24,234 bases of DNA, from positions 1 through 24,234 of the forward strand of contig JASAOO010003132.1 in NCBI GenBank assembly GCA_030849075.1, written 5' to 3'. Within the stretch, counting starts at the first letter, position 1. Each line of letters starts with the position of its first letter. The notes beneath the pieces were generated by a model. That model had not been told where the DNA came from, ran no database searches, and worked only from the letters and a program-made list of their open reading frames with translations. Positions 1 through 9,480 of the stretch are shown here, in pieces. Origin of the DNA: Zelonia costaricensis (taxonomy: Eukaryota; Euglenozoa; Kinetoplastea; Trypanosomatida; Trypanosomatidae). The translations under genes were made by a program, and so were the position numbers.

Positions 1-1788
1 GCCACCAGTGGCCCACAACACGCGCTGCACCTCCGCCTCCTTCTCCATCATGTCTGTCAGGGCACGGATGCGCTTCTTCAGGGTCGCGTTCTCCTTGAGT
101 AGAACACCCTCGGCTCCACCACTGGCCGTCCCAGCTGAAGGCGCCGCCGCGGCCGCCGTGTACTGGCGCTCCACCTCCGCCACGTGCCCGAAGGCACGCC
201 GCAGCACCGCCGCGAGCTGCCGCGCGGAGGCCGCCGCAGGAGGAGCCGTGGCACCCGGCGGGTCGCGGCCCACGTCCACGGGTGCCTCGCTGCACGCCTG
301 GCACACCCACTCGTACAGGGAGCGCGAGAAGGTCGGCGGCGGCTGCGGCGGCGTCGACGTCGCTGTCGTCGAGTGCGCTTCGGTCTCCGTTCCACTAGAG
401 ACGGGTACGGGGGTGACGGCGGATGCGACTGCCGTCTTGCGGTACGCGGCGGTTCGCGCGGCCGCCGCGATCGCGTCGTTCGTGCCGTTGCGCATGCCCG
501 CGACGGTGAAGGCCCCAGTGGGGGGGCTGATGCCGAGACCACCGACACCAACCCCACCGGCTGCCGCAGTCTCTACGGCCTTGCGCTGCCACTGCCGCGC
601 CTCCTCCTGCGCCTGCTGCAGCTCCGCCTCGTACGCCTCGACGAGCTCGTCGTCTGTGGCGCTCTTGTCCAGGATGGCCTCGACGTACCCTCGCAGCGTG
701 TCCAGCTCCGACTTCATCGTCTTGATGCGAGCCTGCAGCGCGGAGGCGCGGAGCCGCTCCTCCTGCACGAGGCGCTGCTGCTCCGCGAGGTCGGCGGCGA
801 GCTCGCGCTGCTGGGCGAGGCGCTGCTGCTGCATGGCGCTTAGCCGGTCCCGCGCGTCGTCGTCCACGTCGCGCCGCGCTCGCCGTACCTGCGCCGTGGC
901 CGCACTCACCGCCGTCGTCGCCGTCGCCAGCGATCGCGTGTCGTCGTCGGCGCCGCCCAGGAACGCTCGCACCGCAGCCGGCAGCCCGAGGGGGTCGCCA
1001 ACGCCGCTGCCGCTGGCACCCATTGAGTCACCCGCTGCTCCAGCACCACCACCGCCGCTGTTCAACTCGCTCTGCAGCACAGCCAGCGCCTCCACCTCTC
1101 GCCGCATGTCCTTCAGCTTACTCTTCAGGAGAATGATCTCCTCCGCACGGCCGCGCCAGCCACCGGTCGCGGCGTCACCACCCGCACCGGCGGCCCGCCG
1201 CTGCAAGAGGTTGTCCACCTCGGCCGCGTCATCGCGCAAGCCCACCTCGCGCTGCACGAGCGCACGCAGGGCGGCGTTCTCGCGCTGCACCTCCGCCATG
1301 GCCAACACCTTCTGGTGCAGCTGGTCGTACACCCGCGCCAGCGCCGCCGACGATGCCGCTGCTGGGGCGCTGCCGCTGCCACCACCCGCATCACCACCTT
1401 GGGCACCCTCGGGGCTCTCCAGCACACCAGGAGAAGCCTTGCCGCCCTTCGCACCCGCCGCCTTGTGGCCCAGTGACGCGGCAGTCACCGCGACGGCCAG
1501 TCGCTTCGCCTTCTCCTGCTCCACCTGCAGCGACTTCTCCGCGGCCGCGGCCTGGCGCTGCGCCGTGCCCAGCTGGACGGTGAGGTCCTTATTCTTCTTG
1601 ATCAGCGCGAGGTACTTGCCCTCGAGCACTTCAGCGAAGACGCCACTGCTGCTCCTGCTGGGGTCGCGCACGGCGACCTCGTGCAGGGCATCGCGCAGGT
1701 GCTGCACCTCGGCCTTGGAAGCAGCGAGCACAACATCGGGTGGCGGGGCGGAGGCGGAGGCGGTGGAGGGGGCCGAAGGGGCCGCCAT
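1..1788 (-). CDS. CCDC13-like coiled-coil protein, C-terminus cut off by the window edge
   Basis: The minus frame is open from ATG at 1788 to the left edge without a stop: 596 residues are visible and the C-terminus is missing. I translated it by hand. After an Ala/Ser/Pro-rich start (1-18) come long charged heptad-like stretches, about residues 20-110, 317-405 and 555-596, with Gly/Ala-rich linkers between them. Near residue 211 the motif GGWRGRAEEIILLKSKLK resembles, from memory, the conserved WRGRA segment of CCDC13, a centriolar-satellite/ciliary protein; this is the main basis for the call. A lone CQAC lies near 495. The chosen ATG is the first after the likely trans-splice acceptor at 1949-1950. 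The frame stays open upstream without another ATG. It is the last gene of the array here. Another conserved coiled-coil family is possible; that the frame codes is much surer than the family name. Confidence 0.75.
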   Translation of the reverse strand, partial: MAAPSAPSTASASAPPPDVVLAASKAEVQHLRDALHEVAVRDPSRSSSGVFAEVLEGKYLALIKKNKDLTVQLGTAQRQAAAAEKSLQVEQEKAKRLAVAVTAASLGHKAAGAKGGKASPGVLESPEGAQGGDAGGGSGSAPAAASSAALARVYDQLHQKVLAMAEVQRENAALRALVQREVGLRDDAAEVDNLLQRRAAGAGGDAATGGWRGRAEEIILLKSKLKDMRREVEALAVLQSELNSGGGGAGAAGDSMGASGSGVGDPLGLPAAVRAFLGGADDDTRSLATATTAVSAATAQVRRARRDVDDDARDRLSAMQQQRLAQQRELAADLAEQQRLVQEERLRASALQARIKTMKSELDTLRGYVEAILDKSATDDELVEAYEAELQQAQEEARQWQRKAVETAAAGGVGVGGLGISPPTGAFTVAGMRNGTNDAIAAAARTAAYRKTAVASAVTPVPVSSGTETEAHSTTATSTPPQPPPTFSRSLYEWVCQACSEAPVDVGRDPPGATAPPAAASARQLAAVLRRAFGHVAEVERQYTAAAAAPSAGTASGGAEGVLLKENATLKKRIRALTDMMEKEAEVQRVLWATGG

Positions 1789-1948
1789 CCGGAGAGCGGC
1801 CGCCTGCAAGGCTGTGTTGACCTCGAAAGTGCGAGGACAGGGGTGAGGCCAGGACCCGCGGGCTGGTATGACGGGGCTGTAGAAGCACGTGAGGTTTGCT
1901 TCTCGTGTGCCCCCTGCTCTATGGCCGCGGTCTACTGCAAGAGCGGCG

Positions 1949-2013
1949 CTGCATGCCAGGTCCCCGCGAGTAAGACGGGGGATGGGGAAGGAGAGTAGAG
2001 AGAGAAGGAAGGG
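1949..2013 (-). promoter_or_regulatory. Predicted spliced-leader acceptor for the CCDC13-like gene
   Basis: Read on the minus strand, a pyrimidine-rich tract (about 2013-1974, CT and C runs) is followed by GCATGCAG, the first AG downstream (AG at 1950-1949). The mRNA would begin at 1948, giving a 5' leader of about 160 nt in which the ATG at 1788 is the first ATG. Inferred from the trypanosomatid rule of pyrimidine tract plus first AG. Confidence 0.5.
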
Positions 2014-2360
2014 CAGCCGGCGATGGCCGTCGATGACGATGCGGCTGTTTTTCGACTTGCGATCTCGAGCCCGACGTTGCGTGGATTTATGAAGTGCGGA
2101 GGTCACAGAGACGCGAGTACGAGAAAGGGCGTGATGGTGAAGGTGCGGAGAAGTGGGAGGATGGAGGGCGAGGTGCGTGCATCACAGAACGGCACCTGCC
2201 AAGTCCCCATTCCATGGCAGCACGCCATGGTGCATCAGCAGCAGGTACGTTTGGTCGCACATATACTCATGTGCTTCACTGCGTGCGTGCATCTCAGCGC
2301 CGTGTGTGAGTGGGAAGACTTCAGAGGGGCATCAGGAGAGATGGAAGCACGAGTGAGCAC

Positions 2361-2487
2361 GTGTGTGTGTGTGTGTGTGTGAGGGAGGGGGTGGGAGGAG
2401 GGAAAGCGGAGGGGGGGGGGGGGCTGCGGCATCGACCCACATGAGGAGCAGAGCACACGTACACACACACACCCACTCCCCCCCCCC
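2361..2487. repeat. Microsatellite cluster: (GT)n, G13, (AC)n, C10
   Basis: Seen directly: alternating GT at 2361-2382, a G homopolymer at 2411-2423, alternating AC at 2461-2472 and a C homopolymer at 2478-2487, all just downstream of the stop of the 1708-residue gene on the minus strand. Such tracts are common in Leishmania intergenic DNA and are prone to length errors in assemblies. Confidence 0.9.
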
Positions 2488-2536
2488 TTCACACATACAC
2501 ACACAGCCTGTGCGTGTGCTGCACGTGATGACGCGC

Positions 2537-5500
2537 TCAGACAGCGGCGCGCCACCATTCGCATAGCCGCGACATCGACCGCACATACCGTGCCGAGGTC
2601 ATCACCGAGAGCTGCAGAGAGAGGCCCTCATCGGGGGCGGCTACCGAGGCGGCACCGTCGGCGCTCTCCTCCAGGATGGGCGGCACAGCAAGGAGCTGCT
2701 GCAGCAGAACCTCCTCCTCCATCGCCAGCGTCTCCAGCGGAAGCGGCGGCGCCGACGGCCTCGTGCCTGCCGCCGCCGCGCTCCGCACCGTGCGTGGTAG
2801 CCACGAGGTGGTGCGGGGGTCCCGCGAGCAGGGCAGGTGACCGAGCAGACTCTGCCACGGCGGCGCGCATGGCAGCTCCGGCTGCCCGACGGATGCGCTG
2901 CGCCGCACACGGTCGCCCGAGCCGTGCGAAGGGGCGCCGGTGCCGCTCGCTGCGGCGGCCGCGGTGGAAGGCTGCGTGGCAGAGGGCCTGCCGTCGGGGT
3001 ACGCGCAGGCCACACACGCCTCCTCCAGCGGCCCAAGGAGCGCTTCGTCCCACAAGCCGGTGTGCCGCAGCGCCTGCCACGCCGAGCACGTCGCTGCACC
3101 AGACTCCCCTTCCCCGTCGCCACGGCTTCTCCCGTCGCCTGCGGTGACACTCGCTGGGCATGGCAGCTGCATGACCAGCATCAGCGCCAGCACGTCACAC
3201 AACACGATGGGCGTGCCGTGGGCGTAGTCGTGCAGCACGCCATCGATGACACACGCTGTGGCGAAAAGGCACTGACTCAGACACCGCCACAGCAGCCGCG
3301 GCGTGGGGGGCGAGGAGGGGGCGTGCCGGGGAGCGGGCGGGGCCGCCATACTGGAGTGCAGCTGCACCACGGCACGGACCAGGGCGACGAACAACGCGCC
3401 GATGCCGAACTGCGCCTCGGTGGACAGCGGCGCCGACGCCGACGGCACCTGCAGCGCGGGGGAGGCCGTCAAGAGTGGGGCGCCGGTCGTGGTCACCGCA
3501 GGACTGCTCGGCGTCGGCGCGGATCCGTGGTGCGCCCACGCGCTGCCGCTGCCCCGCGGCAGGCTTCGTGCGGCGGGCACCCCTCCCGCCGATGCGGTGC
3601 CGAGGCTGGAGGCACGCCGCGACGAGTCCAGCAGTCCCGCAGGCGAGTTGCTGAGCGAGGCGGGAAAGAACAAACCGAGCGCGGGGGACGAAGGCAGAGC
3701 CGCCGCCTTACCGTCGCTGACGCTGCGCGCGTGCACCGGCACGGGGTGTGAGGGCCGCAGCGCCGATGCCGTTGAGGGGGAAGGTGACGCTGCTTTCATC
3801 ACAGCAGCATCGGTAGCAGCAGCGGCGGCGGCAGCTGCAGACCCGCAGCGATACGCGCGGTGGCTTTCAAGCAGCACGGCGGTCAGCGTCTGCAGGGCTT
3901 CACACCACAGTTCCAGCGACGCTGATGGTGCCTCGCCACCGCTGGCCGGTAGTGCAGCGAGAGTCGCAAGGACCGGCTGCAGGACGGCGGCCAGCACCCG
4001 CGTAGCCAAAAAGGACACCCCAACGAGCATCGCCTCGGTCAAGACGCACGTCGCAGCGGCATCGTCGCCCAGCGCATCCACCGCGCCCACACGTGGCCCG
4101 GCTATCGAGGCCGCCGCTGATGCTGCTGCGGTGGGCACCGCCCCATCCTCTCCGTTCACTTCGTCCTCCCCTTCCTCGGCGGCACCCAGCGGCCCCTCCG
4201 CACCACCGCCGCCGCCTGTGTAGCCCCACAGAGAGCGCCGCTGCACCAGCGCCGATGCCGCTGCGGCACGGCGCCGCCGCTGTTGGTGCTGCTGCTGTTG
4301 CTGCGGACCTTCCGCGCCCGCGGCCTGCACTGCGCCGTCGTCTGCGGCGGCAGAGAGCGCCACGCTGGGAACCGAGACCGTAACGGCACCGGCCGCCAGC
4401 AGCGCCGGCGACAGCGCGGAGGCCAGCGGGGCAGTGCCGCGGCTCTGCAGGACCTCTGTCATGCACGCTGGCTCTGCCACCCCGTGCCGCGTCTCCAGCA
4501 CCGCCAGGCGCAACTCCCGCATCGTGCGCCCGCCCAGCCGCGCGTGCTGGAAGAGGTGTGGGTGCGTGTGCAGGAGGTGGAGGAGGGCCGCGCTGCTGGC
4601 CAGGCAGGAGGTGGGGTCGAGCCGCCGCAGCGCTCCCGCAGCTGGGAGCGACGCCGCGGACGCGTCCGCTGCGGCTGTCGGGGACGACGGTGATGGCTGT
4701 CCCGCAGCAGCCGTTGTCGCTGTTGCGGGCATGGCGCTCAGCCGGCGCGGCCTCTGCTGATGCAGCCACAGCAGCGAGGCCCCGCCAGCGGCCCCCGCAG
4801 CGCCGGCTACGGCCGCGGAGGCGGCGGCGGTGCTGTGTCGCGCGCTCGCGGATGCTGTCAGGGACGGGTCGGTGATGCTGGAGGCGGCTTGGGCGGGGAG
4901 AGAGGAGGACACCGCTATCGTGCTGGATGCGGCTGCCTGGCGCCCGTCGACGGGGGCGCGGAGTTCGTGCAGCAGCCCGCGGAGGTGCCACTGCGCCAGC
5001 GCTCCCACCACCACCGCCGTCGACCTCGCCGAGGCCGCCGGCGGCACTTCGCTTCGCCGTTGAGTGCCGGCGCTGACGCTGACGCTGCTGCGGGTGCTGG
5101 CCTCGTCCGTGGGCGTGTACGCGCCCGCGATGCCGACACCGAGGCTGGCGGTGCTGCTGCTGCAGCGACTGCTCCGCACACTCGCCCCCGGTGCCGCCGG
5201 TGCCGCCGCTGCCGCCAGAGCGGTGGCAGAGGCGTGCGTGGCTGCGGGGTCTGTGTGTCGCGTGAAGCCAAAGCTCAAGAGGCTCGGCAGCGGACTCGCC
5301 GTCACCACGAGTGCAGGCTGCGACGCGGCGTCCCTGCACGCCGCGCCTGGAGTCGTCAGCTGGGGAGGGAGGTGCAACGGCGTAGTCGAGGGCACACGCA
5401 GTCCCATCGGTTCCCCGAGCAGCACCGACAGCCGCGACGCGGGTGGCGCAGACGGGCCCACGCACAGGGTGCAACACAGCATCAGCGTTGCCAGGGCTGG

Positions 5501-7663
5501 CGTCCACTCTGCCGGGACGCGGGACGGCAGCTCCCAGAGCAGCTCCATCGACTGCGTAGGGTTGAGGCCATCTGCGCTTGTCGGGTGTTGTGCGTCGTGC
5601 AGATCCTCGACCTCCTCCACGACCTCCTCCTCCTCCTCTTCGGCATCCTCGTCAGCATCGGCGCGCACCTGCTTCGCCTCAAGTGCGGCGGGGCCGCGGC
5701 TGCCGCGCAGGGGCGGCGACGCTGTCCGACGATGCCGTCGCCTCGCGCACTGGAGGCCGCTCGCATGAGGGGTGTAGCGAAGGGGAACGTCAGATGCAGG
5801 TGTGACGGTTGCCGCAGCCACAGGCACCGTGCGAGCTGACGCAGATGCGTTCTGGTGAACGTTGTGTGGCATCGCGTCATCGCGACTCTCCGTCGAGGCC
5901 GCGTCCGCGTCCTCGCTGTGGTCGTCGTCGGACCACAGCACGGCACCCAGCGAGTGCGACGGCGGCGGGCTCGCCGCACGCGGCGCACGTGAGTTCACAT
6001 CCTTGTTGTCCGTCTTCACCGCACCTGCCTTGCCGGTCTGTCCCCCTGCCCACCCTGCCTTGTCGCTTGTGCTGTCCCCACTGCCGAGCGGCGACTCCGC
6101 CACCTCACTCGCGCGCTGCTCGCGCTGGCGCAGCTGCGTCCGGAGCTGATACACAGCCACGCTGCACAGCGCCGTGAGCACCTCAGGCGGCTGCCACACG
6201 CAACTGCGCGGGGGCTGACGGGTCTGGACCCCGAGCACGACTTGCACGGCGCGCTGTGCGGCGGCCAAGAGGCGGTGACGCTGTCGCTGCGCCGTCTCCA
6301 GCTGCGCCGCGAAGTCGTGCGCGCAACGTGACGCCTCTGCAGCTTCCTTTTGTGTTTCTGCAGCCGCCGCGTCGGTTAGAGGGCTTGAGACGACACCCAG
6401 AACGCCGCCTGTTCCAGAGTTGCGTGCACGGCGCACACACGCCAGAACCTCGCGTAGTGCCGTCACACCACATGGTGCTCCTGCGGTGTCGGTGGCACGG
6501 CGCCCATCACGAAGGGCATCCGCGAGCCCACCCGCGATCTCCGCCACGGCCAGTGCTTCGACTTCCATGAGGAAGAGCGTGGGGGCTGGCGCGACTTCCA
6601 CGTCAGCGTCCTTCGAGTTCACCTCACGCGGCGCATCGAGCACCGTCAGCCACACCCCAGCCATCCTCAGCGTCCAGTGCGCCTCGACGAGGGCCGCCTC
6701 CTCCCCGTCCACCGCCACGACCCCCTGGGACAGCGGGGTGAAGGCGCAGCTGCCCACAACTCCCAATGCAGCCGTGGGGGCGACCACGACGGACGTGCGG
6801 CGGCTGCGTGCGCTCAGGCACGCGGCGACGGCGTCGGCGAGGTGTCGCGACGCCTCCAGCCACGTCAGCGTCTCCGCCTCTCTCATCACCGCCCACGCGG
6901 CATCGACCTCAAAGCGGCTCTCCGCCGTGTGCGTGACACCGAGGTTCGGAGCGGATGTGCCGAGGTCAGTCTGCTGCAGCACCGCACGCACGACGGACTG
7001 CACGATGCGGTGAAGGGCCCGACGCCGCTGCTGGTACAGGGGCACGTAGAGCGGCAGCAGCACGTCCAGGGCCGCGCGGCATTCCGCCATGAGCGGCGTG
7101 GGCAGCGCTGCCGCAGCTGCCGGCTGCTCGCACGCGTCGCCGCCGCCGCTCTGCATCAGAACCGCCAGCAGTGCCGTAATCAGGTGTGGAATGAAGTTCG
7201 CATGCAGAGCGTCGACGCGTGCCACTCCGTGCGGGGTCGTCAGCACCGCGGGCAGCGATCCCGGAGATCTGGTCCCACTCCAAGGCGGTGCCTTCAGCGC
7301 AGACACCAACCGACGTCGGCCAGCGGGGGTGGGTAGTGGGGTGGCCGTGGCGGCGGCCTTGCCGGCTTGCAAGGGACGCAGAGAATCGCTGGCGAGCTGA
7401 CGCAGCACCGCCGCGACTACCACCGCTGTCACGGCGTCGCCGTGCGCTGCTGATGTGTCAGCTGCTCGTGCATTTGGAGTAGGAGAAGAAGAGGAATATG
7501 AAGAGGGGCCCGTGCCGGCTGCAGTGGACCCCGTCAGCTCACAGGATGCTGTCGCAGCAACACGTGCGAGCTGAGCGCCCACGGCAGTCGCCGCGTGCAG
7601 CTCAAGAAGATCGACAAGGGCGAAGCACCGCAGTAGCAGCCCCGGCGGTGATGAGGCCATCAT
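2537..7663 (-). CDS. Conserved-hypothetical-type large low-complexity protein, 1708 aa
   Basis: The frame runs from ATGATG at 7663-7658 to TGA at 2539-2537 with no stop for 1708 codons. I do not recognise a family. The N-terminal 430 residues are Leu/Ala-rich and probably helical. Residues about 425-475 look like a short coiled coil. An acidic block (Asp/Glu run) lies near 670-690 and a Gln-rich then Arg-rich patch near 1121. The middle is Ala/Ser/Pro-rich and probably disordered. Helical Leu/Val segments recur between about 1200 and 1500. No signal peptide or clear membrane helix is evident. Alternating helical and disordered blocks would fit a HEAT/armadillo-like scaffold, but no repeat register is clear. 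The second ATG (7660) has the better context (A at -3, G at +4), so the product may start one residue later. Out-of-frame ATGs lie just upstream (see findings). Confidence 0.85.
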   Translation of the reverse strand: MMASSPPGLLLRCFALVDLLELHAATAVGAQLARVAATASCELTGSTAAGTGPSSYSSSSPTPNARAADTSAAHGDAVTAVVVAAVLRQLASDSLRPLQAGKAAATATPLPTPAGRRRLVSALKAPPWSGTRSPGSLPAVLTTPHGVARVDALHANFIPHLITALLAVLMQSGGGDACEQPAAAAALPTPLMAECRAALDVLLPLYVPLYQQRRRALHRIVQSVVRAVLQQTDLGTSAPNLGVTHTAESRFEVDAAWAVMREAETLTWLEASRHLADAVAACLSARSRRTSVVVAPTAALGVVGSCAFTPLSQGVVAVDGEEAALVEAHWTLRMAGVWLTVLDAPREVNSKDADVEVAPAPTLFLMEVEALAVAEIAGGLADALRDGRRATDTAGAPCGVTALREVLACVRRARNSGTGGVLGVVSSPLTDAAAAETQKEAAEASRCAHDFAAQLETAQRQRHRLLAAAQRAVQVVLGVQTRQPPRSCVWQPPEVLTALCSVAVYQLRTQLRQREQRASEVAESPLGSGDSTSDKAGWAGGQTGKAGAVKTDNKDVNSRAPRAASPPPSHSLGAVLWSDDDHSEDADAASTESRDDAMPHNVHQNASASARTVPVAAATVTPASDVPLRYTPHASGLQCARRRHRRTASPPLRGSRGPAALEAKQVRADADEDAEEEEEEVVEEVEDLHDAQHPTSADGLNPTQSMELLWELPSRVPAEWTPALATLMLCCTLCVGPSAPPASRLSVLLGEPMGLRVPSTTPLHLPPQLTTPGAACRDAASQPALVVTASPLPSLLSFGFTRHTDPAATHASATALAAAAAPAAPGASVRSSRCSSSTASLGVGIAGAYTPTDEASTRSSVSVSAGTQRRSEVPPAASARSTAVVVGALAQWHLRGLLHELRAPVDGRQAAASSTIAVSSSLPAQAASSITDPSLTASASARHSTAAASAAVAGAAGAAGGASLLWLHQQRPRRLSAMPATATTAAAGQPSPSSPTAAADASAASLPAAGALRRLDPTSCLASSAALLHLLHTHPHLFQHARLGGRTMRELRLAVLETRHGVAEPACMTEVLQSRGTAPLASALSPALLAAGAVTVSVPSVALSAAADDGAVQAAGAEGPQQQQQHQQRRRRAAAASALVQRRSLWGYTGGGGGAEGPLGAAEEGEDEVNGEDGAVPTAAASAAASIAGPRVGAVDALGDDAAATCVLTEAMLVGVSFLATRVLAAVLQPVLATLAALPASGGEAPSASLELWCEALQTLTAVLLESHRAYRCGSAAAAAAAATDAAVMKAASPSPSTASALRPSHPVPVHARSVSDGKAAALPSSPALGLFFPASLSNSPAGLLDSSRRASSLGTASAGGVPAARSLPRGSGSAWAHHGSAPTPSSPAVTTTGAPLLTASPALQVPSASAPLSTEAQFGIGALFVALVRAVVQLHSSMAAPPAPRHAPSSPPTPRLLWRCLSQCLFATACVIDGVLHDYAHGTPIVLCDVLALMLVMQLPCPASVTAGDGRSRGDGEGESGAATCSAWQALRHTGLWDEALLGPLEEACVACAYPDGRPSATQPSTAAAAASGTGAPSHGSGDRVRRSASVGQPELPCAPPWQSLLGHLPCSRDPRTTSWLPRTVRSAAAAGTRPSAPPLPLETLAMEEEVLLQQLLAVPPILEESADGAASVAAPDEGLSLQLSVMTSARYVRSMSRLCEWWRAAV

Positions 7664-7834
7664 TCATGCTACCGTGCGGAGTTCCGAGTCATGCACGGAT
7701 GTGCTCTCGTTTCCGTGTACCTTTTCTCCTGTTTGTCTGTTTTGGAGTTCGATGTGTATGAGGGGGTGGGGTGAGTGAATACTGTGTGTGTGCTGGCGTG
7801 CGTGTCATCGGCGCCACTGCCAGAGCCATCTGTA

Positions 7835-7866
7835 CTGTGACAGAGTGAGAAGAGAAGAGAGGGTGT
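7835..7866 (-). promoter_or_regulatory. Predicted spliced-leader acceptor for the 1708-residue protein gene
   Basis: On the minus strand a CT-rich tract (about 7864-7841) leads to CACAG, with AG at 7836-7835. The leader would be about 170 nt and would carry an upstream ATG almost at its start. A second pyrimidine-rich stretch near 7773-7758 followed by AG at 7738-7737 is an alternative giving a leader of about 73 nt. The sequence does not decide between them. Confidence 0.45.
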
Positions 7867-8177
7867 CGCCAACCACACGCACGCACCACGTTTGGCGAAG
7901 TCGATGAACACACGGCGAAGGGGTCAGAGAGGGAGACGTCAAGTGAGTCGTGGTATGAAAGGGGCAGGGGGACGGGGGGCTGCGAGGTATGTGATGTACG
8001 CACGAGAGTTGCCACAGCGGCGGCAGCAGCAGCGTCAACACGACTGCTGCTCCCTCTCCTACGCCCTTCCTCGAGGCGTACTTCCCCCGTCCTTTGCCAT
8101 CCGTCTGCCAGACGGCAGGCGACTTCTCTGAAGAAGAGTGAGCCAGAGCCGGCACGTGTTGGATACCACAGGCACCG

Positions 8178-8208
8178 TCACCGCACGGCACTGCGAGCCG
8201 TGCGGTGA
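8178..8208. repeat. Perfect 12-bp inverted repeat (hairpin), 7-nt loop
   Basis: The arms TCACCGCACGGC (8178-8189) and GCCGTGCGGTGA (8197-8208) are exact reverse complements separated by ACTGCGA. It lies in presumed 3' UTR or intergenic sequence, about 500 bp before the next start codon in the direction of transcription and about 1.8 kb after the previous stop. The stem is GC-rich and would be stable in RNA on either strand. Confidence 0.9.
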
Positions 8209-8251
8209 AGCTGGGCGTTCCCAACACCCTCGCTGACGGTTTGCCCGCCTT

Positions 8252-8261
8252 CACACACACA

Positions 8262-8295
<34 letters not shown>
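8252..8295. repeat. (AC)n microsatellite, about 44 bp
   Basis: Nearly uninterrupted AC alternation on the plus strand, (GT)n on the transcribed strand, with one AA interruption near 8263. It is the longest dinucleotide tract in the window and lies about 43 bp from the 12-bp hairpin. Confidence 0.95.
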
Positions 8296-8296
<1 letters not shown>

Positions 8297-8994
8297 CGGC
8301 TTACACACGCGTGAGGTGACTGGGGGGTGGGTGGGGGTGCGGATCGCCGCAGCGAGGTGCGTGCGTTGTCCGCTCTTCCGTGTCGTCCTTTTTCGTTGGG
8401 TTTGGCTTTGTTTCAGCGTTGTACCTCCCGCAGGAGTTGCGAGAGAGACCTGCGCGAAGGAAGCAAGAGGAGGCGGAGGGATAGGCTAATGCACAGAAGG
8501 GTTTGGTGCGGAGGGGGGGGGTGGTGATGGTGGTGGTGGTGGTGGGATGGTAGGGGCGGTGCTCGGCGGTGCTGGGCGTCCATGGCACTCGATGGAGGAG
8601 GTGGGCAGGCAGAGACCCAAACAAGAGAAGAAGCGACAACAAGCGACAAGTACGGAGTCGCGGAGCCGCGCTTGCCACCAGGGTCAGCTGGTACCGCGCC
8701 ACACGCTGTCACCCACCACACAAACAGGGGACGGGTGGGAAGAAAGAGAGCGAGAGGGAGGGGAGCTGCGGTAGACTGCGGCTGCAGAGATCACTGTTAC
8801 ATCAGTTGGCATGGAGAAGTGTGCGAGTATGTGTGCGTATGTGTGTGTGTGTGTTGTAGGGCACTGGGGTGGTTGGGGGTGGGGGTGGTGCGTGGACGAC
8901 GGTGCAGACACACGGCGGGCAGTACGCAGAGAAACCGCACACGCACCTGCAACGGTGAGCCTGGATACACACAAGGTGAGTTTCTTGGACACAG

Positions 8995-9024
8995 CACACA
9001 CACACAAACACACACACACATACA
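8995..9024. repeat. (AC)n microsatellite
   Basis: AC alternation with one AA interruption, in the 2.3 kb intergenic region. Confidence 0.9.
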
Positions 9025-9480
9025 GGCATGACTTGACCACAGCCCTTTTCGCTCTCGTGTGAGGTGGCCCGAGCGGCAGTGACCGCGTGGGTGAGGGGGC
9101 AGCACGGAAGGGGCGGGGGAGGGGGTGAGGGGCGTGGACAAGGGGAGGGAGAGAGAGGGGAGGGGGGGGGCCTGTGGGGATGGGGTGGGGGGTGGTGCAC
9201 AGGGCTAGATGGGTTAGCGTCGTCTGGTAAACATCGGGGGAGGTACATCGAGTCGAGCAACAACAAAAAAAGAGAAAACAAATCCAACACACAGAGGAAG
9301 GCGTGAAGTGGCAGCAACACCCCCACCCACACACGCACACACTCACACAGAGACGTACACTTAAAGCTGAGACGCAAACGCGAAAAGGGCAGGGTGAGGG
9401 TGGCGGAGGTGGACCTGAACGTGGAAGGGCGGTGGTTCCTAAGCGTCTTCGAGGCCCCATCTCACCACGTCGACGCATGC

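Larger units (their letters stand above)
1789..2536. other. Intergenic region between the 1708-residue protein gene and the CCDC13-like gene
   Basis: No convincing gene. It should hold the 3' UTR of the upstream gene (right side) and the 5' leader of the CCDC13-like gene (left side). It contains a (GT)n tract near 2361-2382, a G13 run at 2411-2423, an (AC)n tract at 2461-2472, a C10 run at 2478-2487 and a small hairpin at 2212-2230. Short frames here encode Val-Cys or Thr-His repeats from the microsatellites and are not credible proteins. Confidence 0.7.

Noticed and set aside
8..1846. 612-codon plus-strand open frame
   Set aside because: It is antisense to the CCDC13-like gene, low in complexity, and reflects GC-rich codon third positions of the minus-strand gene.
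3900..5507. 535-codon minus-strand frame
   Set aside because: It overlaps the 1708-residue gene in another frame and is Arg/Gly/Ala low complexity.
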